64,000 nucleotides of DNA from Paenibacillus sp. FSL R5-0517. Lineage in GTDB: Bacteria; Bacillota; Bacilli; Paenibacillales; Paenibacillaceae. The stretch is from positions 5,208,001 through 5,272,000 of the forward strand of contig NZ_CP150235.1 in the NCBI RefSeq assembly GCF_037974355.1, written 5' to 3'. A model generated the notes under the pieces. It had not been told where the DNA came from. It made no database searches and was given only the letters and a program-made list of their open reading frames with translations. Made by a program: the position numbers and the translations under genes. Positions 45,196 through 53,176 of this stretch are shown here, piece after piece (the first letter of the stretch is position 1; each line of letters starts with the position of its first letter).

Positions 45196-45223
45196 AAAGA
45201 GAAGGACCCTAGGGCCCTCCTCT
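45196..45223 (-). terminator. Terminator after the GH43 gene
   Basis: AGAG..GG.CCCTA and TAGGG.CC..CTCT form an imperfect stem; the minus strand continues in a T-run. It starts 8 bp past the stop at 45231. Confidence 0.65.
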
Positions 45224-45230
45224 TCACTTC

Positions 45231-46721
45231 TTAGTGATATTCACACTTGAAATTGGTAAACTCCGCTGAAGCTTCTTCACCCGTCGCGTACAATCCAATA
45301 AGTACGCCTGTAAAACCTCCAGCCACTTCCGAGGATAGGTATCTCGTCTGTGCCGTGCCTAGCAGAATCTCTTCACCATCTGCTAGAAACAGGAAACTAT
45401 ATCGTTCCTGACTTGAGCGGATCAACAGCGTTGCATGCTGTTTATTTCCCAGATCCACTTCATGTGCTATCGATTTGATATCCCCGATATTCAGACGCTC
45501 GATCACCCTATAGCCATCCTGCTCCTGACGAATAGCCACTTCATAATGATGATTTTCATCCATATAGATGGTGATACCGGCTTCTCGACTTGTTAGACTA
45601 ACATCGACTGAAATCGTGGCATTAAAGTCTTTCTGGCGTAACCCGATGAACGTCGGAGATGCCGGAATGTCCAGCGTCACATCGGTTCCTGTTAGTGTAA
45701 GCTTGTCGCATTCAAGCTGATAATGCTCTGTATTCGGATGACGAAGGTAACACCAATCGAGATTCCAGTCGGTATTTTCAAACGTATAATGCTTCTTATC
45801 CTGCTGGATCACTGTGTCCGGGATACGTTTAGTCTCAAAACTCGTCAGTGTTGTACCCTCATGCCCGGCTGTAAACCATCCATCTTCATCAAACGTAATC
45901 GGAGTCAGAAATACTTCTCGGCCCAGATGATGGTACGTAGCCCATCTGCCAATCTGTCGGAATCCCAGGTGAAAGAGCCACCAGTTCCCCCGATCATCCT
46001 GAACCAGATCACCATGCCCCACACCCTGGAGCTCATAACCGCCCAGATTGCGATTGGTTAGAACCGGATTGTGCTCATAAGCCTCGAATGGACCTGAAGA
46101 AGAAATGCCCCGAGCGTAAGTAACCATATGCCCATATTCGGTGCCACCTTCGGCTGCAAGCAGATAATAGTAGCCGTTCATTTTATACAGATGCGGACTT
46201 TCCAGATATCGTCCACCTGTTCCGTTCCAGATGGTCCGACCTGGCGTCAATTGCCGGCCAGTTTCAATTTCAATCTCACACTGGACAATTCCTCCAACGC
46301 CTTGATCATCAACCCCGTTACTCATAAACAAGGTCTTTTCATCTTCAAAATACAAATCCGGATCAATTCCACCTTGATCCACATAGATAGGTTCAGACCA
46401 CTCTCCGTAGATATCGTCTGTCCATACATAAAAATTCTGATGCGTCGTATCGTTGGTTGTCACCATATAAAATCGTCCGTTATTGTACCTAATGGTGGGG
46501 GCAAATACCCCGCCGGAACTGTTCACGGTGTCCAACTGAATCTGGCTTTTACGAGTGAGGCAATGGCTAATCTGCTTCCAATTCAGCAAATCCTTGCTTT
46601 CAAAGAGCGGTACGCCCGGAAAGTATTGAAAAGAACTGCACACCATGTAGTACGTGTCGTGCACCTTAATCACACTAGGGTCTGGATAGAAACCTTTTAC
46701 AACAGGGTTATTGTATCTCAT
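45231..46721 (-). CDS. GH43 family beta-xylosidase/arabinofuranosidase, intracellular
   Basis: 496 residues, no signal peptide. Five-bladed propeller catalytic domain (about 1-300): GFYPDPSVIK (base Asp), GGIDPDLYF (pKa-modulating Asp) and YLESPHLYK (acid Glu). The C-terminal beta-sandwich (about 315-495) fits GH43 subfamilies 11/12, which are xylosidases. It would release xylose or arabinose from short xylo-oligosaccharides made by the GH10 enzyme. AAGGAG precedes the ATG. The gene is divergent from a HTH regulator at 46904. No cre site was found in the 182-bp spacer. Confidence 0.92.
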   Translation of the reverse strand: MRYNNPVVKGFYPDPSVIKVHDTYYMVCSSFQYFPGVPLFESKDLLNWKQISHCLTRKSQIQLDTVNSSGGVFAPTIRYNNGRFYMVTTNDTTHQNFYVWTDDIYGEWSEPIYVDQGGIDPDLYFEDEKTLFMSNGVDDQGVGGIVQCEIEIETGRQLTPGRTIWNGTGGRYLESPHLYKMNGYYYLLAAEGGTEYGHMVTYARGISSSGPFEAYEHNPVLTNRNLGGYELQGVGHGDLVQDDRGNWWLFHLGFRQIGRWATYHHLGREVFLTPITFDEDGWFTAGHEGTTLTSFETKRIPDTVIQQDKKHYTFENTDWNLDWCYLRHPNTEHYQLECDKLTLTGTDVTLDIPASPTFIGLRQKDFNATISVDVSLTSREAGITIYMDENHHYEVAIRQEQDGYRVIERLNIGDIKSIAHEVDLGNKQHATLLIRSSQERYSFLFLADGEEILLGTAQTRYLSSEVAGGFTGVLIGLYATGEEASAEFTNFKCEYH

Positions 46722-46903
46722 TACTCCACTCCTTCTCTTATTTAAAATTCACAAATATAAGAATTCAACTTCGTAGCAACTAAAAAAATTAAACACTATT
46801 GGCGATTAACTTGCAATGAATCTGGATTGCATCTTCGGACTAATTTCATTAAATTAATATATATGTGATTTTAGTGGATTGAGAGTAGGGAGTTGTTGTA
46901 CAG

Positions 46904-47806
46904 ATGATCAAAGCAAATGGAGAGCCTCGGTTCATTCCTTTATATGAGGCGCTGGCAAGCGAAGTCAGATGGAGAATCATGGATATGATTGCAGATCGTG
47001 AAATGAATGTGAAGGATATTGCCGCAGCATTAGAGCTTAGCCCCTCCATTGTCACGATGCACATTCGTAAATTGGAGGATGCGGGGCTCATTGGGAGCAG
47101 ACGCGTTCGGATCAACGGAGGGACACACAAGTTATGTTACCTCAAGCAAAATCAGATTGAGATCGAGCTGCCATCCGCTAGTCGGACTTCACGAACCAGA
47201 GAGCAGACGATATCCGTCGGGCACTATACTGCTTTTGATATCCAGCCTACTTGTGGGCTAGGGACACTTGAGAAAGAGATTGGCCTGTGGGACGATCCCC
47301 GCTACTTCCTGGATCCTGAGCGGGTACACGCTGCAATTTTGTGGTTTGGAAAAGGTTATGTTGAATATAAAACATCTAATTTTGTTCTTCCGGACGAGAA
47401 TACAGATGCGATAGAGATCTCGATGGAACTGGCATCTGAAGCCCCGGGATTACGGGATCATTGGCTGTCAGATATTCAATTCACCTTTAACGGTGTTGCG
47501 CTTGGAACGTGGACAAGCCCTGCCGACTTCGGCAGGGCAGCGCGCGGCAAGTATACGCCAGAATGGTGGCATCGCAATGTGAATCAGTATGGATTATTGA
47601 AGACCATCCGCATTGATACCTCCGGTACTTACATGGATGGAGAGCGGATGTCTGACATTACACTTGCAGATATTAAGCTGGACGAGCCGTTCTGGACGCT
47701 TCGATTTACAGTTGACGAGAAGAGCCCCAACGTTGGGGGATTAACGATCTATGGTGCCGGTTTTGGTAATCACGATCAAGATATTGTTATTCGTGTATTG
47801 GGTTGA
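46904..47806 (+). CDS. ArsR-like HTH regulator with a C-terminal ligand domain, divergent to GH43
   Basis: 300 residues. Residues 10-90 form a winged helix (FIPLYEALASEVRWRIMDMI, VKDIAAALELSPSIVTMHIR, LEDAGLIGSRRV). Residues 105-300 form a beta-rich domain without a motif known to me (ISVGHYTAFDIQPTCGLGT, WLSDIQFTFNGVALGTWTSP). This architecture is found in Firmicute regulators near glycosidase genes. The divergent position makes it the probable regulator of the GH43 xylosidase, with a sugar ligand for the C-terminal domain. ATG at 46904 with GGGAG about eleven bases upstream. Confidence 0.8.
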   Translation: MIKANGEPRFIPLYEALASEVRWRIMDMIADREMNVKDIAAALELSPSIVTMHIRKLEDAGLIGSRRVRINGGTHKLCYLKQNQIEIELPSASRTSRTREQTISVGHYTAFDIQPTCGLGTLEKEIGLWDDPRYFLDPERVHAAILWFGKGYVEYKTSNFVLPDENTDAIEISMELASEAPGLRDHWLSDIQFTFNGVALGTWTSPADFGRAARGKYTPEWWHRNVNQYGLLKTIRIDTSGTYMDGERMSDITLADIKLDEPFWTLRFTVDEKSPNVGGLTIYGAGFGNHDQDIVIRVLG

Positions 47807-47816
47807 TTTTTTTCAC

Positions 47817-48043
47817 CTAATCGATTAACTTGATTTTCTCAAAAACATTATATTTCTCCAGATCTGAAGTAATTGCATAAGGCAGGTAATGATATAATTC
47901 AGATCTGGTTGCCCACTTGTATTCAATATGTTCTTCTGAAAGATTCACTTGATGATCTTTGGTTCTGCACAAATACATTAGAAGAATGACCTGTCGATGA
48001 GGATGGGTAAAGAACGTATTAGTAATCAGTTTATGTTTGGAAC
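47817..48043 (-). pseudogene. 3' remnant of a NUDIX hydrolase gene
   Basis: The minus strand has an open frame without a start that ends at TAG 47819-47817. It reads THPHRQVILLMYLCRTKD, then EEHIEYKWATRSELYHYLPY and a helical end KYNVFEKIKLID. This is the C-terminal half of a NUDIX-type protein; the NUDIX box with its Glu residues is missing. The 5' part has been replaced by the end of the DinB gene, whose stop (48031) overlaps the remnant. A deletion or insertion joined the two genes. Confidence 0.6.
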
Positions 48044-48546
48044 CACCTTCTCAATTGATTAATATGAGCTTGATGATAACGGTTATGGTCAGCCATGTGC
48101 CATAATCCCCAACGGATCGTAGCTTGCTTTTCGTTCTGATGTCCAAAAGTAACGACTCGGTCTAGATCAGCATCCGCTAAATGTGCGCATGTCTCTTTTA
48201 GAAGGGTTAGTACACTCTCATGTTGAGAGATAAGTGTGTCACGTGCCACACCTTGAACCAGCGGGAGTCTATTATTCGCATCGATCATAGGGCCATATTG
48301 CTCTATTAAACGCTGAGGAAGGACTGCTCCCTTTATTCTATAAACCCAATTTATATCAACGAACGTAATATGTCGGATTAATTGAGCTGTACTATTAAAC
48401 TGGTTGTGTTCCCCTCTATAATCTACCTCTTCTTGCGACATACCTTCTGTAATTGATTTAAGTCGTTGGCTATTTTCTGTTACAGCGGATAATAACATCC
48501 CCACAACAGGTGCCATATTGGCTTCCCCTTGTAAATCATAAATCAT
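48031..48546 (-). CDS. DinB family protein
   Basis: 171 residues, four-helix bundle. Conserved histidines are in QLIRHITFVDINWVYRIKGA and near the C-terminus in WHMADHNRYHQAHIN. Differs in sequence from the DinB protein at 42059 and is more like the DUF664/DinB_2 group. ATG at 48546 with GGAGGGGG nine bases upstream. A 49-residue membrane protein gene ends 15 bp before it on the same strand. The C-terminal codons overlap the NUDIX remnant. Confidence 0.85.
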   Translation of the reverse strand: MIYDLQGEANMAPVVGMLLSAVTENSQRLKSITEGMSQEEVDYRGEHNQFNSTAQLIRHITFVDINWVYRIKGAVLPQRLIEQYGPMIDANNRLPLVQGVARDTLISQHESVLTLLKETCAHLADADLDRVVTFGHQNEKQATIRWGLWHMADHNRYHQAHINQLRRWFQT

Positions 48547-48561
48547 ACACATCCCCCTCCT

Positions 48562-48711
48562 TTACCTTCGCTCTTTCAATAAGTCCTTTATTTCTCTTAA
48601 TTCTGATAATATTTCTTTTGTGTGCTGACTATTTTTTGAGTTATCCATTCCAACTTTCACAACATAAATACCGAGGAACAGATAAACTACCAACATAATG
48701 ATCATTCCCAT
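48562..48711 (-). CDS. Small single-helix membrane protein, 49 residues
   Basis: ATG at 48711, TAA at 48564-48562. The product starts MGMIIMLVVYLFLGIYVVKV (one helix) and ends with a charged amphipathic tail (KEILSELREIKDLLKERR). GGAAGGAG lies eight bases before the start, and the DinB gene begins 15 bp after the stop. The layout resembles DUF4083-like small membrane proteins, but no firm family. Confidence 0.65.
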   Translation of the reverse strand: MGMIIMLVVYLFLGIYVVKVGMDNSKNSQHTKEILSELREIKDLLKERR

Positions 48712-48745
48712 GTGCATTTCTCCTTCCCAAAGTAGCAGCACATTG

Positions 48746-49495
48746 CTATGAACGATGACTACCGTCTATATTTTCTCTTTCCAACTGATTCCCGTGAAAT
48801 GCCTTCAAAATAAAAGCTCGATCCGGAACGTTCAACCGTTCATACGATCGCAGGTACTCCCTGTTGTCATATGGAACGCCAATGAATTTCACATCAATGT
48901 TCCCCTCTTGGAGATCCACAATGCCATATCTGGCAATGGCAAGATCGTTACAGCCTAAGGCTCCCGGATTCATATAGATTCGCTGATCTGTCTTATAATA
49001 ATGAAGAATATGATGATGACCAAAACAAACCAAATCATGGGCCGTCCCCTGATACTTCGCGTCCAATTTGGTTCCAGATGATTCTTTATCGATGGCATCC
49101 AGCTTGTCATTGCTCATATGATAGTGAGTCAAAAGGAACTGACGTCCTTCGACCTCTTTTTCAACAAATTTTGGTAGAGCCTGAATTCTCTTGATCGACT
49201 CTGCATTTAGATGTTGACCTATCCATTCATGGTGTTCAGCCATGCCTTTGTGCCCTTCTAATGGTCCCTTTTTTTGGAGCAAACTCAATACGGCCTCTTC
49301 GTGATTCCCTGAAATCGCTATCATATTTTTGCGGCTGTACAACATCTCAATCACTTCATTAGAGTAAGGGCCAATGCCGATCATATCCCCCAAACAAAAT
49401 ATATGCTCAATGTCTCCTCTGGAATCCATATCAGCCAATACCGCTTGAAGCGCAGGAACATTGCCATGAATATCGGTTAAGATGGCAACCTTCAT
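48746..49495 (-). CDS. Metallophosphoesterase (calcineurin-like)
   Basis: 249 residues of the YfcE/MJ0936-like group. Metal motifs in order: ILTDIHGNVPAL (DxH), CLGDMIGIGPY (GDxxG), SGNHEEAV (GNHE), LTHYHMS and CFGHHHILHYYKT (GHxH), with YMNPGALG. It hydrolyses phosphodiesters or phosphomonoesters; substrate unknown. The ATG overlaps the stop of the upstream GNAT gene by four bases, so the two are translationally coupled. Confidence 0.92.
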   Translation of the reverse strand: MKVAILTDIHGNVPALQAVLADMDSRGDIEHIFCLGDMIGIGPYSNEVIEMLYSRKNMIAISGNHEEAVLSLLQKKGPLEGHKGMAEHHEWIGQHLNAESIKRIQALPKFVEKEVEGRQFLLTHYHMSNDKLDAIDKESSGTKLDAKYQGTAHDLVCFGHHHILHYYKTDQRIYMNPGALGCNDLAIARYGIVDLQEGNIDVKFIGVPYDNREYLRSYERLNVPDRAFILKAFHGNQLERENIDGSHRS

Positions 49496-50436
49496 TGAGA
49501 CTCCTCCACTGGAATATACATCGTCTGAATCTCCTGTACACCCGGAATAAAGCCCAGATTCAGATACACGGACTCCGCATCATTTCCTTGCATCACATAC
49601 AATCGCAGCACGGGATATTTACCCTTAAGCTCATTCAAAGCTCTCTGTAACATCAGTGTAGCAAGCCCTCTGCCTCTATACGCCGGTCGAACCCCTATAC
49701 TATATACGGCAGCCTGATTATCCTGCAGACAAAGACGACAGTTGGCAATAAGCTGCCCCGTCTCCTTATCGTATACAAGTGTAGAGGCCTGAGTTAGGAT
49801 CTCATTCGTATAATTAGGGTCATCACTCGGGATAAAATCTGCAAGAGTGGTATGTTTTCTTCGTGTAGCTTCAAGACTTCCTGCAAAACTCTCCAGGTCA
49901 CACTGGGCAATTTCATCTTCATTCACATATGTTCTGGTGCCGGTTTCACTTTCAATAATCTCTGGACTCTTCACCGTTACCCTGCTGTCCCATTCGATGT
50001 CAAAATGATCTGTAGGCCGCTGCATCCAGCGACATCTGAACTCCACTGGCCAGAATCCTGCTCTTGCGTATAGATCGACTTGGTCTGGAAGAATCTCAAA
50101 GGTCAGAATGCGTTTGGTTCGATCCGACCACTGTACTAATGTATGCTTCAGCAGTTTCAATACCTCAAAGCACTGCTGGAATGGCGGGATAAAAAACAAA
50201 TGATACATCCGGTTAGGCTCCATTCTCACGCCACCTATTTTGCTTTCCCCCTTGTAAATCCAGTACGCACTGATCTTGGAAGAGCTGAACTCTTCTTCTC
50301 TGAAAAATCCGACATAACGCATATCATAATAAACCGTGCAAAATAATCCCCATTCGGCAAAATCAGCTCTGCGAATCGAATATTCATCTGACAGATCATA
50401 TTGAAGTATATCTATGGACCATTCCGTTAAACTCAT
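49492..50436 (-). CDS. GNAT family N-acetyltransferase with N-terminal extension
   Basis: 314 residues. The C-terminal half is a typical GNAT domain: AAVYSIGVRPAYRGRGLATL (motif A) and YPVLRLYVMQGNDAESVYLN followed by LGF. The N-terminal half (about 1-170) looks like a second, degenerate GNAT fold (YVGFFREEEF, KILTFEILPDQVDLYARAGF). Tandem GNATs are known for mycothiol synthase and others. AGGAGG precedes the ATG. Coupled to the metallophosphoesterase gene by a 4-bp overlap. Confidence 0.87.
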   Translation of the reverse strand: MSLTEWSIDILQYDLSDEYSIRRADFAEWGLFCTVYYDMRYVGFFREEEFSSSKISAYWIYKGESKIGGVRMEPNRMYHLFFIPPFQQCFEVLKLLKHTLVQWSDRTKRILTFEILPDQVDLYARAGFWPVEFRCRWMQRPTDHFDIEWDSRVTVKSPEIIESETGTRTYVNEDEIAQCDLESFAGSLEATRRKHTTLADFIPSDDPNYTNEILTQASTLVYDKETGQLIANCRLCLQDNQAAVYSIGVRPAYRGRGLATLMLQRALNELKGKYPVLRLYVMQGNDAESVYLNLGFIPGVQEIQTMYIPVEESQ

Positions 50437-50474
50437 ATGTCATTCCTCCTCGATTCTAATTACATGTACAGCAA

Positions 50475-50939
50475 TCAAAGAACCTTTCTATATGCCACCC
50501 CGTGAACATGAATTAACAAATGCTCCACTTCCAAACGTTCGAATAAATCCAACATGTCCTTAAACGGATTCTCGAAATACGAAGTCAGGTGGGCAAGTTC
50601 TGGCGTTGTTTTGATAAAATTGTAAAAGAAGTAGGGGTCCATGTTACCCACATCCGCTGGACTACCAAGGAAAACCTCCAATGTCTGGCCTGTTTCGGTA
50701 TTCTTGAACATACAGTGCTCGCCGTGGACATCAAAATACCAATTTCCTGTTAATTCTTCTTCACCATGGATTACATCCGCATTGGACAGCAGATGATACG
50801 CCCCTGCGAGGATTTCCTCGCGATCAGGCTGATCGGTTTCCAATATCAGTTGGTCGATCAATTGCCGCGCAATTCTCTTGTACATATCCATTGCCATTAA
50901 TAATTCTTCCGTAATTTCCTGTGTTATTGATTTCATCAT
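50475..50939 (-). CDS. Hypothetical protein
   Basis: 154 residues. N-terminal helices (EITEELLMAMDMYKRIARQL) precede a beta segment (LTGNWYFDVHGEHCMFKNTE, TGQTLEVFLG) and a C-terminal region ending LEVEHLLIHVHGVAYRKVL. It resembles small proteins of the DUF6896 sort, but I am not sure. No catalytic or membrane motif. The ATG at 50939 and one codon later are both possible starts, with AAAGG upstream. Confidence 0.65.
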   Translation of the reverse strand: MMKSITQEITEELLMAMDMYKRIARQLIDQLILETDQPDREEILAGAYHLLSNADVIHGEEELTGNWYFDVHGEHCMFKNTETGQTLEVFLGSPADVGNMDPYFFYNFIKTTPELAHLTSYFENPFKDMLDLFERLEVEHLLIHVHGVAYRKVL

Positions 50940-50968
50940 TTCAGATCCTTTGCCCTTTCCAATGGGAA

Positions 50969-51670
50969 TTAACTGCTCGACCTTGAGGTTAGCAAAGATA
51001 CGATAACGTATCCAAAAAGTTGAACCGTAAATACAATAGCGACAAACTCAACCATCATGCTGTTCGCTGCATTGAAATCATTCACAAGATCCACAAAGAT
51101 CTTTCCCGGTCTGGATAATACATCCCATGAATTCCAACGATTAAATCTGCCAATGTAGACCCCTATACTGCTCAATAGCAAAATAACGCCTACAATTATC
51201 ATGCTAATGTACTTATTTATTAATTTATTTAACATGCCTTGGATTTGAATGATCGAACATGTCGAGAGCAGCAATCCGATGATCGCTACGGCAAACGTCA
51301 GGGTGAGTCCATACCAAAAATCAATATTAACCCAAAATCTGACCTCCCCTTGAGCATCAAAATATCGGAATGAGTGCAGGATCTCTGTAAAAAGGTAGGC
51401 CGCATTGGGCAGAAAAAAGAGCCAAACTGCACACATCAACCACATACATATAACACTCGTTGTGGTTACTTTCTTATGAAATATGTATCTAATGCAGGAT
51501 GAGATAATGAATGGCACCCATGCCAGGAGCATATCCCAACTTAAAAAGCGATACATATTCCTATCTGTTTGGGCCCGTAAATACATCACAACACCTAAAC
51601 AACAACAAGTAGCCACAAGCAAGGTAACGATGAATCGGGGATCTTGCACCGGATGTTTGTTATCTTTCAT
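50969..51670 (-). CDS. DUF1361 family membrane protein
   Basis: 233 residues with seven hydrophobic segments. DUF1361 signature pieces are present: YRFLSWDMLLAWVPFIIS, LFFLPNAAYLFTEILH, FWYGLTLTFA and SIGVYIGRFNRWNSWDVLS. Function unknown; found in many Firmicutes. Weak ribosome binding site before the ATG at 51670. Downstream gene follows at 29 bp, so co-transcription is possible. Confidence 0.85.
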   Translation of the reverse strand: MKDNKHPVQDPRFIVTLLVATCCCLGVVMYLRAQTDRNMYRFLSWDMLLAWVPFIISSCIRYIFHKKVTTTSVICMWLMCAVWLFFLPNAAYLFTEILHSFRYFDAQGEVRFWVNIDFWYGLTLTFAVAIIGLLLSTCSIIQIQGMLNKLINKYISMIIVGVILLLSSIGVYIGRFNRWNSWDVLSRPGKIFVDLVNDFNAANSMMVEFVAIVFTVQLFGYVIVSLLTSRSSS

Positions 51671-51710
51671 TTCTTTGCTTCTACGTCCTTTTCCTTGATG
51701 ATGTTATACG

Positions 51711-52142
51711 TTATAAATACTTTTTTAATGCCTTGCTGGATTCTCCGTCGTACCCCAATTTCGTATAAAAGTGATGTGCTTCATGTCTGGATGATCCACT
51801 GGTAAGAAATACCTTCATACAATTTTTCTGTACACATATGTTTTCCACATATTTCATCAATTCAGATCCATATCCCTTGCTCTGCACATGTTCCGTAATG
51901 ATAACCCGCTCAACGACGCCGAATGGTCTATTTTCCACCAAAGCATCCAAACAAATATGTAAATGAGCCGTGCCGATCACCTGATTACCCAGTTCATATA
52001 CGAACAAGAAACTATTCGGGTTATTCCGAACTTCTTCAATCCGTTCTGCCAGTACCTTTGTATTTAAGTTGTTCGGCAATAATTCTTTATACAGTCTCTC
52101 GATAACCTCTGCATCCCTAGCTTCTGCCTCTCTTATCATCAA
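51711..52142 (-). CDS. GNAT family N-acetyltransferase
   Basis: 143 residues. Motif A is ERVIITEHVQSKGYGSELMK; the C-terminal part reads CMKVFLTSGSSRHEAHHFYT and then LGY. GGAAGGGGGAG precedes the ATG. Next gene upstream ends 14 bp away, so the three short GNAT genes at 51711, 52157 and 52638 look like one transcript. Confidence 0.88.
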   Translation of the reverse strand: MMIREAEARDAEVIERLYKELLPNNLNTKVLAERIEEVRNNPNSFLFVYELGNQVIGTAHLHICLDALVENRPFGVVERVIITEHVQSKGYGSELMKYVENICVQKNCMKVFLTSGSSRHEAHHFYTKLGYDGESSKALKKYL

Positions 52143-52156
52143 GCTCCCCCTTCCTG

Positions 52157-52615
52157 TTACCTCACTTGATAACTTAAAATGATATCCCCGTTGTCCTCGA
52201 ATTCACCCGTGTCCTGAAATCCGCAACGCTTATACAGCGCATTAGCCGCGATGTTATGAGGAACATGGGATACCCTGATTTGCTGGCAATCACTTCTATC
52301 TTGCAACATACGAATCACTTCTTGAATAGCAAGTTTACCGTAGCCCTTCCCCTGATACTTCTCATCAATCATGAAGCGCAGAATCCAGTAATACCCGTCA
52401 TTGTAGACCTCATTATCAAATAAAATAAAACCGACCATCTGATCCTCTGCGAAAATGCCATATGGTTTGGACGTAATTTCCTTTGTCGCATGAATCAATG
52501 AATCCGCATTGCTAGCTACCAAATCCAGCTGATCTTCCCTTGGTTTAAGGTGCATGCACTCGAGTTCATTATCTTTGGTTATAGGTTGTAACTTCACTTG
52601 CTCCATACCTACCAT
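52157..52615 (-). CDS. GNAT family N-acetyltransferase
   Basis: 152 residues. Motif A is YWILRFMIDEKYQGKGYGKL; then IRVSHVPHNIAANALYKRCG and FQDTGEFEDNGDIILSY. Pattern fits spermidine/diamine acetyltransferase-like proteins, substrate unknown. AAGGAG lies five bases before the ATG at 52615; an ATG three codons later is an alternative. Confidence 0.88.
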   Translation of the reverse strand: MVGMEQVKLQPITKDNELECMHLKPREDQLDLVASNADSLIHATKEITSKPYGIFAEDQMVGFILFDNEVYNDGYYWILRFMIDEKYQGKGYGKLAIQEVIRMLQDRSDCQQIRVSHVPHNIAANALYKRCGFQDTGEFEDNGDIILSYQVR

Positions 52616-52637
52616 CCTCTCTCCTTGAAGCTTATCA

Positions 52638-53048
52638 CTAGATTTTCTTGATCAATATAATCTCCAAAGGTTGTGTATCCAGCAACAGAGCCCCTGCGTC
52701 AACATACCCCAGCTTTCGATAGAAATGTTGGGCATGTTCGTCTGACTGCGTTGAAGTCATTACGGTATCGAAGCCTTGTTGCTTCATTAGATTTTCCCAG
52801 TGATGCACCACTTTTTTGCCAATTCCGCCGTTTCGATAGGGCTCATCAATCCAGATCATATTCATGAAGGGAAGGTTGTCCCAAAAGTAACCGTACCTCA
52901 TCCATCCAATTCTTGATCCCTCGTCCTCGTTCCAGAGGATGAATATTTCTTTTTCATGAATCTTCGTTTTCACAAGTGCCTGATGGATATGCCGATCTCG
53001 ATCCATGATAAAGTCGAAGTCAGCTTCCGTTGCATATACAATCTTCAT
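52638..53048 (-). CDS. GNAT family N-acetyltransferase
   Basis: 136 residues. Motif A is MNMIWIDEPYRNGGIGKKVV, followed by GFDTVMTSTQSDEHAQHFYR and KLGY. ATG at 53048 with GGGAG upstream; an ATG six codons earlier is less likely. First of three short GNAT genes in a row. Confidence 0.87.
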   Translation of the reverse strand: MKIVYATEADFDFIMDRDRHIHQALVKTKIHEKEIFILWNEDEGSRIGWMRYGYFWDNLPFMNMIWIDEPYRNGGIGKKVVHHWENLMKQQGFDTVMTSTQSDEHAQHFYRKLGYVDAGALLLDTQPLEIILIKKI

Positions 53049-53138
53049 TCGTTCTACTCCCTTCATTAACTACGTCCATCATAACCCAAAATGTGGTAGT
53101 TGCGAACAGTTCCTTCCTCTTTTTTTCCCATGCCAAAA

Positions 53139-53158
53139 AACCACGGTTTCCCGTGGTT
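53139..53158 (-). terminator. Terminator after the amidohydrolase gene
   Basis: AACCACGG and CCGTGGTT pair around tttc; the minus strand continues TTTTTTGG. It starts 19 bp past the stop at 53177. Confidence 0.82.
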
Positions 53159-53176
53159 GCACCCGCTCTATTTTTC

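Noticed and set aside
46722..46903. cre site in the GH43/regulator spacer
   Set aside because: No sequence with one or fewer mismatches to the CcpA consensus was seen.
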